Both the position numbers and the translations under genes were made by a program. This document shows positions 41,077 to 49,994 of a DNA stretch of 64,000 bases, one piece after another; the stretch's first letter is position 1; the number at the start of each line of letters is the position of its first letter. Source of the DNA: CAVPLM01 sp963713545 (GTDB lineage Bacteria; Actinomycetota; Thermoleophilia; RBG-16-64-13); the NCBI GenBank assembly GCA_963713545.1, contig CAVQME010000010.1:496001-560000 (forward strand). The letters run 5' to 3'. A model generated the notes under the pieces. That model ran no database searches. It was not told the DNA's origin and saw nothing but the letters and a program-made list of their open reading frames with translations.

Positions 41077-42567
41077 CTAGGGAGTGAAGGCCCAGGTGTC
41101 GTTGAGAAGAGTATCCCCTTCGGACCCACCGAACATGATCAGCCGGCGGGTGGTCGGATCGTAGACCATACTTGGGGCGGCGCGACGCGGAGGGAGAGTC
41201 CCGGAGAGGCTGAGTGAGGTCCAGGTGTTGGCCGCAGGATCGTAGGCCCAGGTGTCGTTGAAGGGCGCCGTAAGAGTCGCGCCTCCGAACAGGATCACCT
41301 TCTGGACGGAGGGGTCGTAGACCATCGAAGGCCCGCCGCGAGCCGCGGGAACGGCACCCCCGGGGCTGAGTTCGGTCCAGGTGTTGGCGGCGGGGTCATA
41401 GGCCCAGGTGTCGTTGAAGAGCGCTGTGGGAGTGCCGCCTCCGAACAGGATCACCTTCTGCGTGGAGGGGTCGTAGGCCGTCATCTGGAAGCCGCGGACC
41501 GCGGGGACGGCACCGCCGGGCTTGAGCTCGGTCCAGGTGTTGGCGACAGGATCGTAGGCCCATGTGTCGTTCAGCAGGTCCTCGCCGAAGTTGATGGTCC
41601 CCACGGATTGCACGCGGCCTGCCATCCCTCCGAACATGATCAGCTTACCGGTGTCGGAGTCGTAGACCAAGGTAGGCCACATACGTGCGGGTGGTCGAGC
41701 GCCGGCGGGGTTGAGGTTGGTCCAGTAGTTTGCAGCTGGGTCGTAGGCCCACGTATCATTGCGGAAAACGCCGGTGCCGTCCTGCCCTCCGAACATGATC
41801 AGCCGGTGGGTGACCGGGTCATATGCCATCGAGTGCGTGGCCCGTGAGGCGGGCGGGAGCCCGGGGGGCCTGAGCTCGGTCCAGGTGTTAGCGGTGGGAT
41901 CGTAGGCCCAAGTGTCGTTGTAACTCGCTGCCTCCCCTCCCCCTCCGAACATGATCATCAGGCCTGTAGAAGAATCGTACGCCATTGAGTGGGCGTTGCG
42001 GGCCGAGGGCAGGGTCCCCGAGGGGGAGAGCTCGGTCCAAGCGGTGTGCTGTCGGTTCAGGCCCAGACCGAGTCCCAAGCCGAGCCCCAGGCCGACGACC
42101 ACGACCACCGCAGCTGAGATGAGAGCGATCATCAAGGTCCTGCGGCGCCGTTTCCGCAGCCTGGCAGCTTCCGCGTCTGGGCTTGTTTCGAGCTCCTTAG
42201 CAATCCCTAGAGAAGCGATCGCGGGAGAAGTGATCGCCGCCGGATCAGCAGCCAAAGCGAGGTAGCGCCGCAGGGAGGCGTTGGGAGTAGCGTCGTCCAC
42301 CCGGATGGGAAGCACCGGCCGCTCGTAGGCGACGGCCCTCTCGATCTCGTGAAGCACACCAGGGGAGGCATTGGCGGACGCGGAGAAGATGAGTAGCACG
42401 AAGTCCGAGCTGCGGATGGCCTCCAGAGTCTCTGCTTCCGTTTCCTCGCTCGCCATCGCATCGCGGGAGGCCAGCCAACAGCCGATGCCGTCCGCCTCCA
42501 GCATCTCGCAGACGCGAGAGGCGGCATCGTGATCCTCCGTGGCATGACTTACGAAAACCTGATGCAT
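41077..42567 (-). CDS. TIR domain - transmembrane helix - Kelch propeller protein (TIR-C)
   Basis: 496 aa from the ATG at 42567 (GAGGGGG 5 nt upstream). TIR_2-type domain at 3-105: VFVSHATEDHDAASRVC, CWLASRD, LLIFSASANASPGVL and HEIERAV; the Glu of HEIE aligns with the catalytic Glu of NAD-cleaving TIR domains such as SARM1. A basic cluster (RKRRRR, about 139-143) precedes one helix (145-171) ending in Gly-Leu repeats, so by the positive-inside rule the TIR is cytoplasmic and the rest outside. Residues 175-496 hold six Kelch repeats (IMFGG...NDTWAYDP), one propeller. It lies 36 nt after TIR-B with no promoter between, so it is co-transcribed. Confidence 0.88.
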   Translation of the reverse strand: MHQVFVSHATEDHDAASRVCEMLEADGIGCWLASRDAMASEETEAETLEAIRSSDFVLLIFSASANASPGVLHEIERAVAYERPVLPIRVDDATPNASLRRYLALAADPAAITSPAIASLGIAKELETSPDAEAARLRKRRRRTLMIALISAAVVVVVGLGLGLGLGLGLNRQHTAWTELSPSGTLPSARNAHSMAYDSSTGLMIMFGGGGEAASYNDTWAYDPTANTWTELRPPGLPPASRATHSMAYDPVTHRLIMFGGQDGTGVFRNDTWAYDPAANYWTNLNPAGARPPARMWPTLVYDSDTGKLIMFGGMAGRVQSVGTINFGEDLLNDTWAYDPVANTWTELKPGGAVPAVRGFQMTAYDPSTQKVILFGGGTPTALFNDTWAYDPAANTWTELSPGGAVPAARGGPSMVYDPSVQKVILFGGATLTAPFNDTWAYDPAANTWTSLSLSGTLPPRRAAPSMVYDPTTRRLIMFGGSEGDTLLNDTWAFTP

Positions 42568-42606
42568 CAAAACCCCCTCAGTGCCGATTGACCGCTGCCA
42601 GAGCTA

Positions 42607-45120
42607 TCAGCCGGGAGCGCAGGTCCAGACATCGTTAAGGAAGTCGAATTGATCGATCGACCGTCCTCCGAACATGATCAGCCGGCCACTCGCAGGGTCG
42701 TAGACCATGACGTGCCCCGCCCGCGCAGCAGGCTGCGTCCCAGAGGGCTCGAGCTCCGTCCAGGTGTTGGCGGCGGATTCATAGGCCCAGGCGTCACCGA
42801 GGACAGTGCCGGCAGAGTCCAGCCCTGCGAACACGATCAGCCGCCCACTGGTCGGATCGTACGCCATCGACTGTGCGCTGCGCGTCCAGGGCAACGTGCC
42901 GGCGGGCTTGAGTTCGGTCCAAGCATTGGCGGTGGTATCGTAGGCCCAGGTGTCGTTGAGGAGGCCGGTGTCTCCCTGCCCACCGAACACGATCAGACCG
43001 TGGGTGAGCGGATCGTAGGCCATGGAGAAGAGGTTGCGGGGCGAGGGCAGCGTACCGGCGGGCTTGAGTTCGATCCAAGCGTTGGTGGCCGGATCGTAGG
43101 CCCAGGCGTCGTTGAGACTGGTGCCGGCGTCGCCGCGCCCCCCGAACATGATCAGCCGGTGGGTGCCCGGATCGTACGCCATCGAGTGGGCAGAGCGGGC
43201 TGGGGGCAAAGTGCCTGAGGGTTTGAGCTCGGTCCAAGCATTGGCGGTAGGATCGTAGGCCCAGGTGTCGTTGAGACTGGTGCCGGCGTCGCCGCGCCCC
43301 CCGAACATGATCAGCCGGTGGGTGCCCGGATCGTACGCCATCGAGTGGGCAGAGCGGGCTGGGGGCAAAGTGCCTGAGGGTTTGAGCTCGGTCCAAGCAT
43401 TGGCGACCGGGTCGTAGGCCCAGGTGTCGTCCAGGAGCGCCAATGCGATTGCGCCTCCGAACAAGATCAGGCGTCCGCTGGTCGGGTCGTACACCATCGA
43501 GTGCGCGGAGCGGGCAGTGGGCCGCATGCCCGAGGGCTCGAGCTCGGTCCAGGTGTTGGCAGCAGGGTCGAAGACCCAGGTGTCGTCAAGAAACGCGCCG
43601 GCAGAGTCTCCTCCGAACATGATAAACCGGCCGCCGGCCGGGTCGTACACCATCGAGTGCGCGGAGCGGGCAGTGGGCCGCATGCCCGAGGGCTCGAGCT
43701 CGGTCCAGGCGTTGGCGGCGGGGTCGTAGACCGCGGTGTCGTCAAGAAGAGTACCGGCAGAGTCTCCTCCAAACATGATAAACCGGCCGCGAGCCGGGTC
43801 GTATGCCATCGACTGAGCGGAGCGAGCCAAGAGCTGCGTGCCGGAGGGCTCGAGTTCGGTCCAGATGTCGGTGGCGGGGTCGTAGGCCCAGGTATCTTGA
43901 TAGGACTTATAGGAGGCGCCTCCAAACATGATCAGCCGGCCGCTAGCAGGATCGTGGGTCAATGAGTGGGCAGAGCGGGCTGAGGGCAGCGTACCCGCAG
44001 GCTCGAGTTCGGTCCAGATGTTGGTGGCGGGGTCGTAGGCCCAGGTGTCGTCGAGACTGGTGCCGGTGTCGCCGCTCCCTCCGAACATGATCATCTGGTG
44101 GGAGACAGGGTCGTACACCATCGAGTGTGCGCCGCGTCGCGAGGGCAGCGTGCCTGAAGGCTTGAGTAAGGTCCAGGTGTCGGCGGCGGGGTCGTAGGCC
44201 CAGGTGTCGTTCAAAGAGCCGATGTCGCCGAACCCTCCGAACATGATCATCTGGTGGGAGACAGGGTCGTACACCATCGAGTGCGCGGAGCGGGCCGAGG
44301 GCTGCGTGCCGGAGGGCTCGAGCTCGGTCCAGGTGTTGGCAGCGGGGTCGTAGGCCCAGGTGTCGCTGTAACCCGCTGCGTCGCCGCGCCCCCCGAACAG
44401 GATCATACGCTGGGTGCCCGGGTCGTACACCATCGAGTGCGCGGAGCGGGCCGAGGGCAGCGTCCTCGAGGAGTCAAGGAGCTTGTTCCAGGAGATGTGG
44501 TTACCCATCATACCGGCCTGTGAGGCAGCCTGGTCTCGGGTCAAGCCGAGGCCCAGTCCCACACCCACAGCGGCGACCACTAGGACCGCGACAACAGCGA
44601 TGCCCCAGGGCCTCAGGACCCATGCGCGCGCCTGTGCAGCCGCTGTGCGTGTGCCGGGCTGGAGTCGCACGGGGGGTCTTGGAGCTGGGACAGGGCCTCT
44701 TCCCGCACTCGCGGCTCCCGTGGAGGGTCGAGCCAACTGCTCTCGCACCGTGGCGATGATCTCCTTGCGCTTGCTCTCGACTCCCTCGGGCGCCTCGATC
44801 CACTGGTGCAGGTAGTACTCCATGGACGAGTTGGGATCGGCGTCGTCGGTGCGGAGAGCGAGCACCGGCCGCCCGTAGGCCACGGACCGTTCGATCTCAC
44901 GAAGGGCATAGGGCGAAGCGTTGGAATGGGTAGAGAAGATCAGGACCACGAGCTGCGAATTCCGAATCGCATCCATAATGGCTGCGGCGTAGTCCGTGCC
45001 CGCTTTCACGTCACGGGGAGCCACCCAGCACTGAATGCCGTCTGCCTCGAGCAACGCGCAGACGCGGGAGGCCGTATCTGCGTCCTCCGTGGCGTAGCTC
45101 ACGAAGACCTGGTGCGCCAA
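42607..45120 (-). CDS. TIR domain - transmembrane helix - double Kelch propeller protein (TIR-B)
   Basis: 837 aa; TTG start with AAGGGAG 8 nt upstream, as in paralogue TIR-A. TIR domain 4-110 (VFVSYATEDADTASRVC, CWVAPRD, REIERSV with the putative catalytic Glu75), a Pro/Ala/Arg linker (130-170), one helix (172-193, Gly-Leu-rich end), then twelve Kelch repeats of 52-53 aa (about 200-835), enough for two six-bladed propellers. Some neighbouring repeats are nearly identical in DNA, so they expanded recently. Predicted topology: TIR inside, propellers outside. It has its own promoter at 45159-45187. Ligand and partners are unknown. Confidence 0.88.
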   Translation of the reverse strand: MAHQVFVSYATEDADTASRVCALLEADGIQCWVAPRDVKAGTDYAAAIMDAIRNSQLVVLIFSTHSNASPYALREIERSVAYGRPVLALRTDDADPNSSMEYYLHQWIEAPEGVESKRKEIIATVREQLARPSTGAASAGRGPVPAPRPPVRLQPGTRTAAAQARAWVLRPWGIAVVAVLVVAAVGVGLGLGLTRDQAASQAGMMGNHISWNKLLDSSRTLPSARSAHSMVYDPGTQRMILFGGRGDAAGYSDTWAYDPAANTWTELEPSGTQPSARSAHSMVYDPVSHQMIMFGGFGDIGSLNDTWAYDPAADTWTLLKPSGTLPSRRGAHSMVYDPVSHQMIMFGGSGDTGTSLDDTWAYDPATNIWTELEPAGTLPSARSAHSLTHDPASGRLIMFGGASYKSYQDTWAYDPATDIWTELEPSGTQLLARSAQSMAYDPARGRFIMFGGDSAGTLLDDTAVYDPAANAWTELEPSGMRPTARSAHSMVYDPAGGRFIMFGGDSAGAFLDDTWVFDPAANTWTELEPSGMRPTARSAHSMVYDPTSGRLILFGGAIALALLDDTWAYDPVANAWTELKPSGTLPPARSAHSMAYDPGTHRLIMFGGRGDAGTSLNDTWAYDPTANAWTELKPSGTLPPARSAHSMAYDPGTHRLIMFGGRGDAGTSLNDAWAYDPATNAWIELKPAGTLPSPRNLFSMAYDPLTHGLIVFGGQGDTGLLNDTWAYDTTANAWTELKPAGTLPWTRSAQSMAYDPTSGRLIVFAGLDSAGTVLGDAWAYESAANTWTELEPSGTQPAARAGHVMVYDPASGRLIMFGGRSIDQFDFLNDVWTCAPG
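43111..43405. repeat. Tandem 159-bp duplication within TIR-B Kelch region
   Basis: Bases 43111-43246 and 43270-43405 are identical over 136 bp at a 159-bp period (53 codons, one Kelch repeat). A similar pair with a 156-bp period occurs near 43490 and 43646. Near-identity at synonymous positions means very recent duplication or gene conversion, and makes repeat-number variation by slippage or recombination likely. Confidence 0.9.
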
Positions 45121-45158
45121 CGACGGCTCCCTTCCGGCTGCCTGCGGCGACTAGACTC

Positions 45159-45187
45159 ATGAGACACCATGTAGTGGCGCGCGTCAA
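45159..45187 (-). promoter_or_regulatory. Promoter P1 of TIR-B/TIR-C
   Basis: TTGACG (45182-45187) and TCTCAT (45159-45164) are separated by exactly 17 bp on the minus strand. The same -35 start, spacing and a shared TGGTGTCTCATGA block recur at 47263-47291 upstream of the other TIR unit, supporting both as real promoters. The TIR-B start is 39 nt downstream of the -10. Confidence 0.7.
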
Positions 45188-45239
45188 TACGCGGGAGCAA
45201 TGTTCCAGGGCAGCCTCGAGGCAACCCTTGCGCCTTGGC

Positions 45240-46880
45240 CTACGGAGTGAAGGCCCAGATGTCGTTGAGAGAGGTTTTGACGCCGGCGGCAATTCCGCCA
45301 AACATGAGTATCCGACCGGTGGAGGGAACGTAGACCAGAGGACCCGGGACGCGTGCCGAGGGCAGCGCCCCCGCGGGTTGGAGCTCGGTCCAGGTGTTGG
45401 CGATGGGATCGTAGGCCCAGGTATCGTCGAAGTACTTGGAGCCGTCGGCGACGGACCCTCCGAACATGATCACCCGCTGACTCGAGGGGTCGTAGACCAT
45501 CCCGAAGCTGAAGCGCGCCTCAGGTAGAGTCCCCGCTGGATCAAGATCGGTCCAGGTGCTGGCGACAGGGTCGTAGGCCCAGGTGTCATTGAGGGCCTCC
45601 CCCCATCGCCAACCTCCAAACGTGATCAGGCGCCCAGTAGAGGGATCGTGAACCATCGGCCCGCAATTGCGCCCCGGCGGCAGGCTCCCCGCGGGCTTGA
45701 GTTCGGTCCAGGTGTTGGCGACCGGATCGTAGGCCCAGGTGTCGTCAAGGTAATCGCTGTTAGTGGCCCCTGAGAACAGGGTCAACCGCCGGGTGGTCGG
45801 ATCGTAGCCCATGGCGAAGCCGCCGCGTGCGGGGGTAACGGTCCCCGCGGGCTTGAGTTCGGTCCAGGTATTGGCGGCAGGGTCGTAGACCCAGGTGTCA
45901 GCCGTGGGGTAAATGATCACCCCCCCATCGGGTTGTAGAGTGAGGAGTTCCTCGCTGCCCCCAAAGGAAACCATTCGCCGGGTGGTCGGATCGTAGGCCA
46001 TGGCGCCCAGCGCCAGGGCAGGAGGCAGCGTGCCCGCGGAGTCAAGTTTGGTCCAGGTGTTGGTCGCAGGATCGTAGGCCCACATATCGAGGATGGGGGG
46101 GTACTTCAGGCCGAACGGGTCCGAAGGCTCCGGGTGCCCAAACATGATCACCCGGCCACTGGCAGGGTCGTAGACCATATTCCCGAACGCAGGAGGCACC
46201 GTCCCTACGGGGTCGAGTCTGGTCCAGGTACCCTGATGGCTTGTCCCCGCAAGACCCAAGCCAAGTCCCAGGCCGAGGGCCAAGGCCAGGATAGCCGCGC
46301 CCAGAACGATCCCCAAGGTTCGGCGGCTTGGTCTGTGCCGTGTCGCTGGGCCCGCCTCTTGGCTCGTGGCCGAAGCCGCGGTCTGGGCCAACTGCCCCCG
46401 CGCTGCGGCGATGATCTCGTCCCGCTTGGTGTCCACTCCATCGGGGGCATCCAGCCAGCGCCACGTAGCCGAGTCTACGGTCTGAGCCAACTGTTCCCGG
46501 ACAGCAGCGACGATGTCGTCACGCTTGTCCTCCACCCCACCGGAAGCATCGAGCCACTGCCACAAGTTCAGGTAGTACTCGAGGGAAGCGTTGGGAAGGG
46601 CGTCGTCCAGATGGAGAGAGAGAACCGGCCGCTCGTAGGAGATGGCCCGCTCGATGTCGCGAAGCACCGTGGGAGATGAGTTAGCCGAGGATGAGAACAG
46701 GAGCAGCACCAGGTCGGAGGTGCGGATAGCCTCAAGGATGGCGGCAGCGGGCTCTGAGCCCTCTTCCAAATCACGGACCGCCAGCCAGCACTGAACGCCG
46801 TCTGTCTCTAGTATCTGGCAGACGCGGGAGGCCACCGCTTGGTCCTCCGCAGCGTGGCTCAGAAAGACCTGGCGCGCCAA
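45240..46880 (-). CDS. TIR domain - transmembrane helix - Kelch propeller protein (TIR-A)
   Basis: 546 aa from a TTG at 46880 with AAGGGAG upstream, matching the TIR-B start context; an ATG-like start at 46910 has no site. TIR domain 4-110 (VFLSHAAEDQAVASRVC, CWLAVRD). The catalytic position reads RDIERAI, with Asp where TIR-B and TIR-C have Glu, so NAD cleavage may be lost. A juxtamembrane segment (WLDA..GV..KRD.I.AA.R.QLAQT) is duplicated at about 109-132 and 142-166. A helix at 188-211 and six Kelch repeats follow. It lies in one unit with the lipoprotein and TIR stub from promoter P2. Confidence 0.87.
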   Translation of the reverse strand: MARQVFLSHAAEDQAVASRVCQILETDGVQCWLAVRDLEEGSEPAAAILEAIRTSDLVLLLFSSSANSSPTVLRDIERAISYERPVLSLHLDDALPNASLEYYLNLWQWLDASGGVEDKRDDIVAAVREQLAQTVDSATWRWLDAPDGVDTKRDEIIAAARGQLAQTAASATSQEAGPATRHRPSRRTLGIVLGAAILALALGLGLGLGLAGTSHQGTWTRLDPVGTVPPAFGNMVYDPASGRVIMFGHPEPSDPFGLKYPPILDMWAYDPATNTWTKLDSAGTLPPALALGAMAYDPTTRRMVSFGGSEELLTLQPDGGVIIYPTADTWVYDPAANTWTELKPAGTVTPARGGFAMGYDPTTRRLTLFSGATNSDYLDDTWAYDPVANTWTELKPAGSLPPGRNCGPMVHDPSTGRLITFGGWRWGEALNDTWAYDPVASTWTDLDPAGTLPEARFSFGMVYDPSSQRVIMFGGSVADGSKYFDDTWAYDPIANTWTELQPAGALPSARVPGPLVYVPSTGRILMFGGIAAGVKTSLNDIWAFTP

Positions 46881-46928
46881 TTCGGCTCCCTTTCCGGCTG
46901 CCCTCCGCACCCGAACCGAGAGAATGTA

Positions 46929-47153
46929 TCAGGTCGTGGTCGGAGAGGTGGTTGTTGTGGTGGGTGGATGCGTCGTGGTACTCGTCGTGGCCTGGGTGGT
47001 CGCCGTGGTGCCTGCTTGCTTTGTCACGGGCGTCTTAGATGTCTGCGTGTCACAGCCAGGGAACATCATGACTCCCAATAACAGCCCCATCCCCAACAAA
47101 CAACCGATGCCTGCCCGCCTGGATTGGGCTGTGGCGACGGCCCCTTCGCTCAT
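46929..47153 (-). CDS. Small Thr-rich lipoprotein, probably truncated
   Basis: 74 aa. Its ATG overlaps the stop of the TIR stub (ATGA). A signal peptide (RRAGIGCLLGMGLLLGVMM) ends in a lipobox-like Phe-Pro-Gly-Cys, followed by about 40 residues of Thr/Pro/Ala tether and then a stop. In this genome such tethers normally lead to a folded domain (compare 20097-21554 and 12009-13483), so the C-terminal domain has probably been lost, or the tether itself is the product. Membrane anchored. Confidence 0.55.
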   Translation of the reverse strand: MSEGAVATAQSRRAGIGCLLGMGLLLGVMMFPGCDTQTSKTPVTKQAGTTATTQATTSTTTHPPTTTTTSPTTT

Positions 47154-47224
47154 GTCATCCCCCTGTGATTCGCAGCTCTTGCTTGATCCTCCCGGGCGTA
47201 GCCTAGGAAGACCTGGTGCGCCAT
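47150..47224 (-). pseudogene. TIR N-terminal stub
   Basis: A 24-codon frame reads MAHQVFLGYAREDQARAANH then four more codons and a stop. Its first 15 residues match the TIR-B start (MAHQVFVSYATEDAD). It keeps promoter P2 and a strong GGAGG 8 nt before the ATG, then runs out of TIR sequence, so this is a deleted fourth paralogue whose expression signals now drive the lipoprotein and TIR-A. Confidence 0.7.
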
Positions 47225-47262
47225 GGACATCGCCTCCTAGCCTGAGCACTACGGCTGGGTTC

Positions 47263-47291
47263 ATGAGACACCAACCGGCAGCACTAGTCAA
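47263..47291 (-). promoter_or_regulatory. Promoter P2 of TIR stub/lipoprotein/TIR-A
   Basis: TTGACT (47286-47291) and TCTCAT (47263-47268) are 17 bp apart on the minus strand, with the same TGGTGTCTCATGA block as P1. The divergent RyR-domain gene begins about 140 nt away on the other strand. Confidence 0.7.
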
Positions 47292-47322
47292 GAGCCGATT
47301 CGGATGGCAGGCGATCTCTCGC

Positions 47323-47348
47323 GGCGCAGGCCACATTTGGCCTGCGCC
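47323..47348. terminator. 10-bp hairpin in divergent TIR/RyR gap
   Basis: Arms GGCGCAGGCC (47323-47332) and 47339-47348 are perfect with loop ACATTT. It sits between P2 and the start of the RyR gene; it could insulate the two units or be a leader structure of the RyR mRNA. No T tract. Confidence 0.4.
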
Positions 47349-47427
47349 TCTTGTCTCCGGGTGATAACGTGTAAGTGGAACTATCTCTGCCATACGGACG
47401 CCTGTTTCTTCATCGATGAGGGGCACC

Positions 47428-49984
47428 ATGGAGACGAAGCAGCTCAAGACCGTAGTCGCAGGCGATGTCACCGTCGATTGGCTCGAATGGCCGGTGGCTG
47501 CAAGACACGAGGCGGCTGCCGCAAGCACCAGTGCCACCTGCTCCAGCAACTGGCAACTCCATGACGGCATCCGGTTGACCGCCAGGCCCGGGGGCGCGCT
47601 TCTACTGGCCAGCCTCTTGCGGGGAGCGGGCATGGCCACAGTGGCCGCTCCCGAGATCCTCGACCTGGAGGGAGTTCCGGCCACTGACGTGCTTCACTCC
47701 CACGTTCGGCTTGCTCGCTTTCCCGTCTCCGCTGACGGCGACGGCAGGGACCAGGTGTGGCGCGTCAAGGACAACTGCGGCTACACCGGGCCGGACAGTG
47801 GTCGACTGCAGCCTTTGAAACTCAGCGGCGACGACCCGCTTGCGGACCTTATCATCCTGGACGATGCCGGGAACGGCTTCCGCGACGAACCATCGGTCTG
47901 GCCGCAGGCCCTTGTTGCTGCCGGTAGCCGGCCGCTCATCCTGCTCAAGATGAGCCGACCTCTGGCCGTGGGCCCTCTGTTCGAGGAGCTGTCCCGCAAC
48001 CACTCCGATCGGCTGGTCGTTGTCATCGATGGGGACGACCTGCGTTGCGAAGGGGCGAACGTCTCTCGTCGGCTCTCCTGGGAGCGCACCGCCAAGGATT
48101 TTGTGTGGCAGATGGCCAACAGCCGCAGGCTTGCGGCCCTGGCCGCCTGCCGGAACCTGGTCGTCCGTTTCGGGCTGGACGGCGCCATCCACCGCGTTGC
48201 CATCGGCGATCGGACCACGGCGGTCCTCTATTACGACCCAGCCCGCATCGAGGGCGAGTACGACGAAGAGCACCCGGGCGAGATGATGGGACTGGGTGCT
48301 GCCTTCCTTGCCGCCCTTGCCTGTGAGGTGGCGAAAGGGGGCCTCGGGCGAGGTGGGAGAGGGGGCCCGCGCCGGCATCGCCGCCTCGCGCCGGCTGCTT
48401 GTGGCGGGGTTCGGCACGTCGGGCCGGGAGCCGGACTGGACCCTCGACGAGCTCTTCGAGGCCTCTCCCCACGATCCGGTCATAGCCGACGTCGTGGTCC
48501 CCGTCAAGAGCAGTCTCACCTCGGCCGATCCCGACTTCTGGACCATCCTGCAGGAATCGACGCACGAACGCTTGGAGGCGGTGGCTCTCAACTATGTGGA
48601 GAGGGGCACCGACCCGGTTCTGGACCGGGTTCCGGTGGGACGCTTCGGCAAGCTCAAGACCATCGACCGCACCGAGATCGAGGGCTACCGCAGCGTCAAG
48701 AACCTCGTCTCGGAATACCTGGCGGCCGGCTACGTCAAGCGGCCTCTGTGCATCGGCGTCTTCGGACCGCCCGGTGCCGGCAAGACCTTCTCCGTCACGC
48801 AGATCGCAAAGAGCGTCGGGGAGAGAGTGGTCCAGAGCGTGAGCTTCAACGTCGCCCAGTGGGAGTCTCCGCGCGACCTGGCAAGCGCGCTCCACCGCGT
48901 GCGGGACGTTGTGCTCGAGGGCAAGGTGCCTCTCGTCTTCTTCGACGAGTTCGACGCTTCGTTCGAGGGAACGCCGCTCGGGTGGCTCAAGTTCTTCCTC
49001 GATCCCATGCAGGACGGGCGCTTCAAGGACGGGGAGTCGAGCCACCCCATCGGCAAGGCCATCTTCGTCTTCGCCGGCGCCACGAGCGGCTCTCTCGCCG
49101 AATTCACGCGCGAAGGGGGCGACGGCCAGACGATCGAGCGGTTCCGCATGGTCAAAGGTCCCGATTTCGTCAGCCGTCTCCGTGGATACGTCGACATCCT
49201 CGGGATCAACCAGAGGGGCGATCAGGATCGTCTCTACGTGATCAGGCGCGCGGTGGCTTTGCGCGCTCAGCTCGAGATGGGCGCCAGGCAGCTCATGGAC
49301 CATTCGGGCCGCAGCATCAGGATCGACCCGGGTGTACTCCGAGCTCTGATCAAGATCCCCGAGTACCGGCACGGCATGCGCTCGCTCGAATCCCTGATCG
49401 ACATGAGCATGCTCAGTGGCCGAGAGATCTTCGAGCAGTCGGCTCTCCCTCCGGCCCCTCAAATGGAACTGCACGTCGATGCCGAGACGTTCATGCGGCT
49501 GGTAGCGCGCGACGTCCTGGTCGGCGCGGCCCGAGAGAGGATCGCGCAGGCCATTCATGAAGCTTTCGCCGAAGACAGCGTCGCCAGTACGCCGGAGGAG
49601 GGTCAGCGCATGCTTCCCTGGGACGATCTGACCGAGGAGGATCGCGAGTCCAACCGCGAGCAGGCGGATTGGTTCCCAACCTATCTCGAGGCTATCGGCT
49701 GCGGTTTTCTCCCGGCCAAGGATGAAAGCCCGCGCCACTTGGAGTTCACTGCCGCGGAGGTAGAGAAGCTGGCCCAGATGGAGCACGAGCGCTGGTGGGC
49801 GCAGAAGCGGGCCGCCGGTTACGTCTTCGGGCCGGTCAAGAGCGACGTCGAGAAGACGCATCCGTGCATGGTGCCCTGGGACCAGCTGTCCGAGGCCGAG
49901 AAGGAAAAGGATCGGGAGGCGGTCCGCGATATACCCGAACGGATGGCGGCTGCGGGTTTCGAGACGTACCGGCTGGGAGAGTAG
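47428..49984 (+). pseudogene. Large P-loop ATPase with PfkB-like N-terminus and C-terminal RyR domains (one frameshift)
   Basis: Two frames join at a run of five G (48337-48341); removing one G gives a continuous protein of about 851 aa. ATG at 47428 with GAGGGG upstream. Residues 1-290 resemble a ribokinase/PfkB-like fold (ADLIILDDAGNGFRD, LVVVIDGDDLRCEGA, LVVRFGLDGAIHRV). The AAA-like ATPase has Walker A GVFGPPGAGKT (about 447) and Walker B PLVFFDEFD (about 503). The C-terminus has a partial RyR-like segment (LPWDDLTEEDRESNRE) and a full RyR domain (MEHERWWAQKRAAGY to VPWDQLSEAEKEKDRE). RyR domains are known in ryanodine receptors and scattered bacterial signalling proteins. It is divergent from the TIR-Kelch genes. 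The homopolymer break may be error or phase variation. Confidence 0.75.
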
Positions 49985-49994
49985 CAGGCAGGCG

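Noticed and set aside
41077..46880. Regular repeats resembling a CRISPR array
   Set aside because: The period is 156-159 bp, the repeats are in frame and encode Kelch blades, and there are no short palindromic repeats with unique spacers. No cas genes are present.
48023..49861. Long minus-strand open frame opposite the RyR ATPase
   Set aside because: The plus strand encodes Walker A/B and RyR motifs; the minus translation is Arg/Leu/Asp-rich without motifs.
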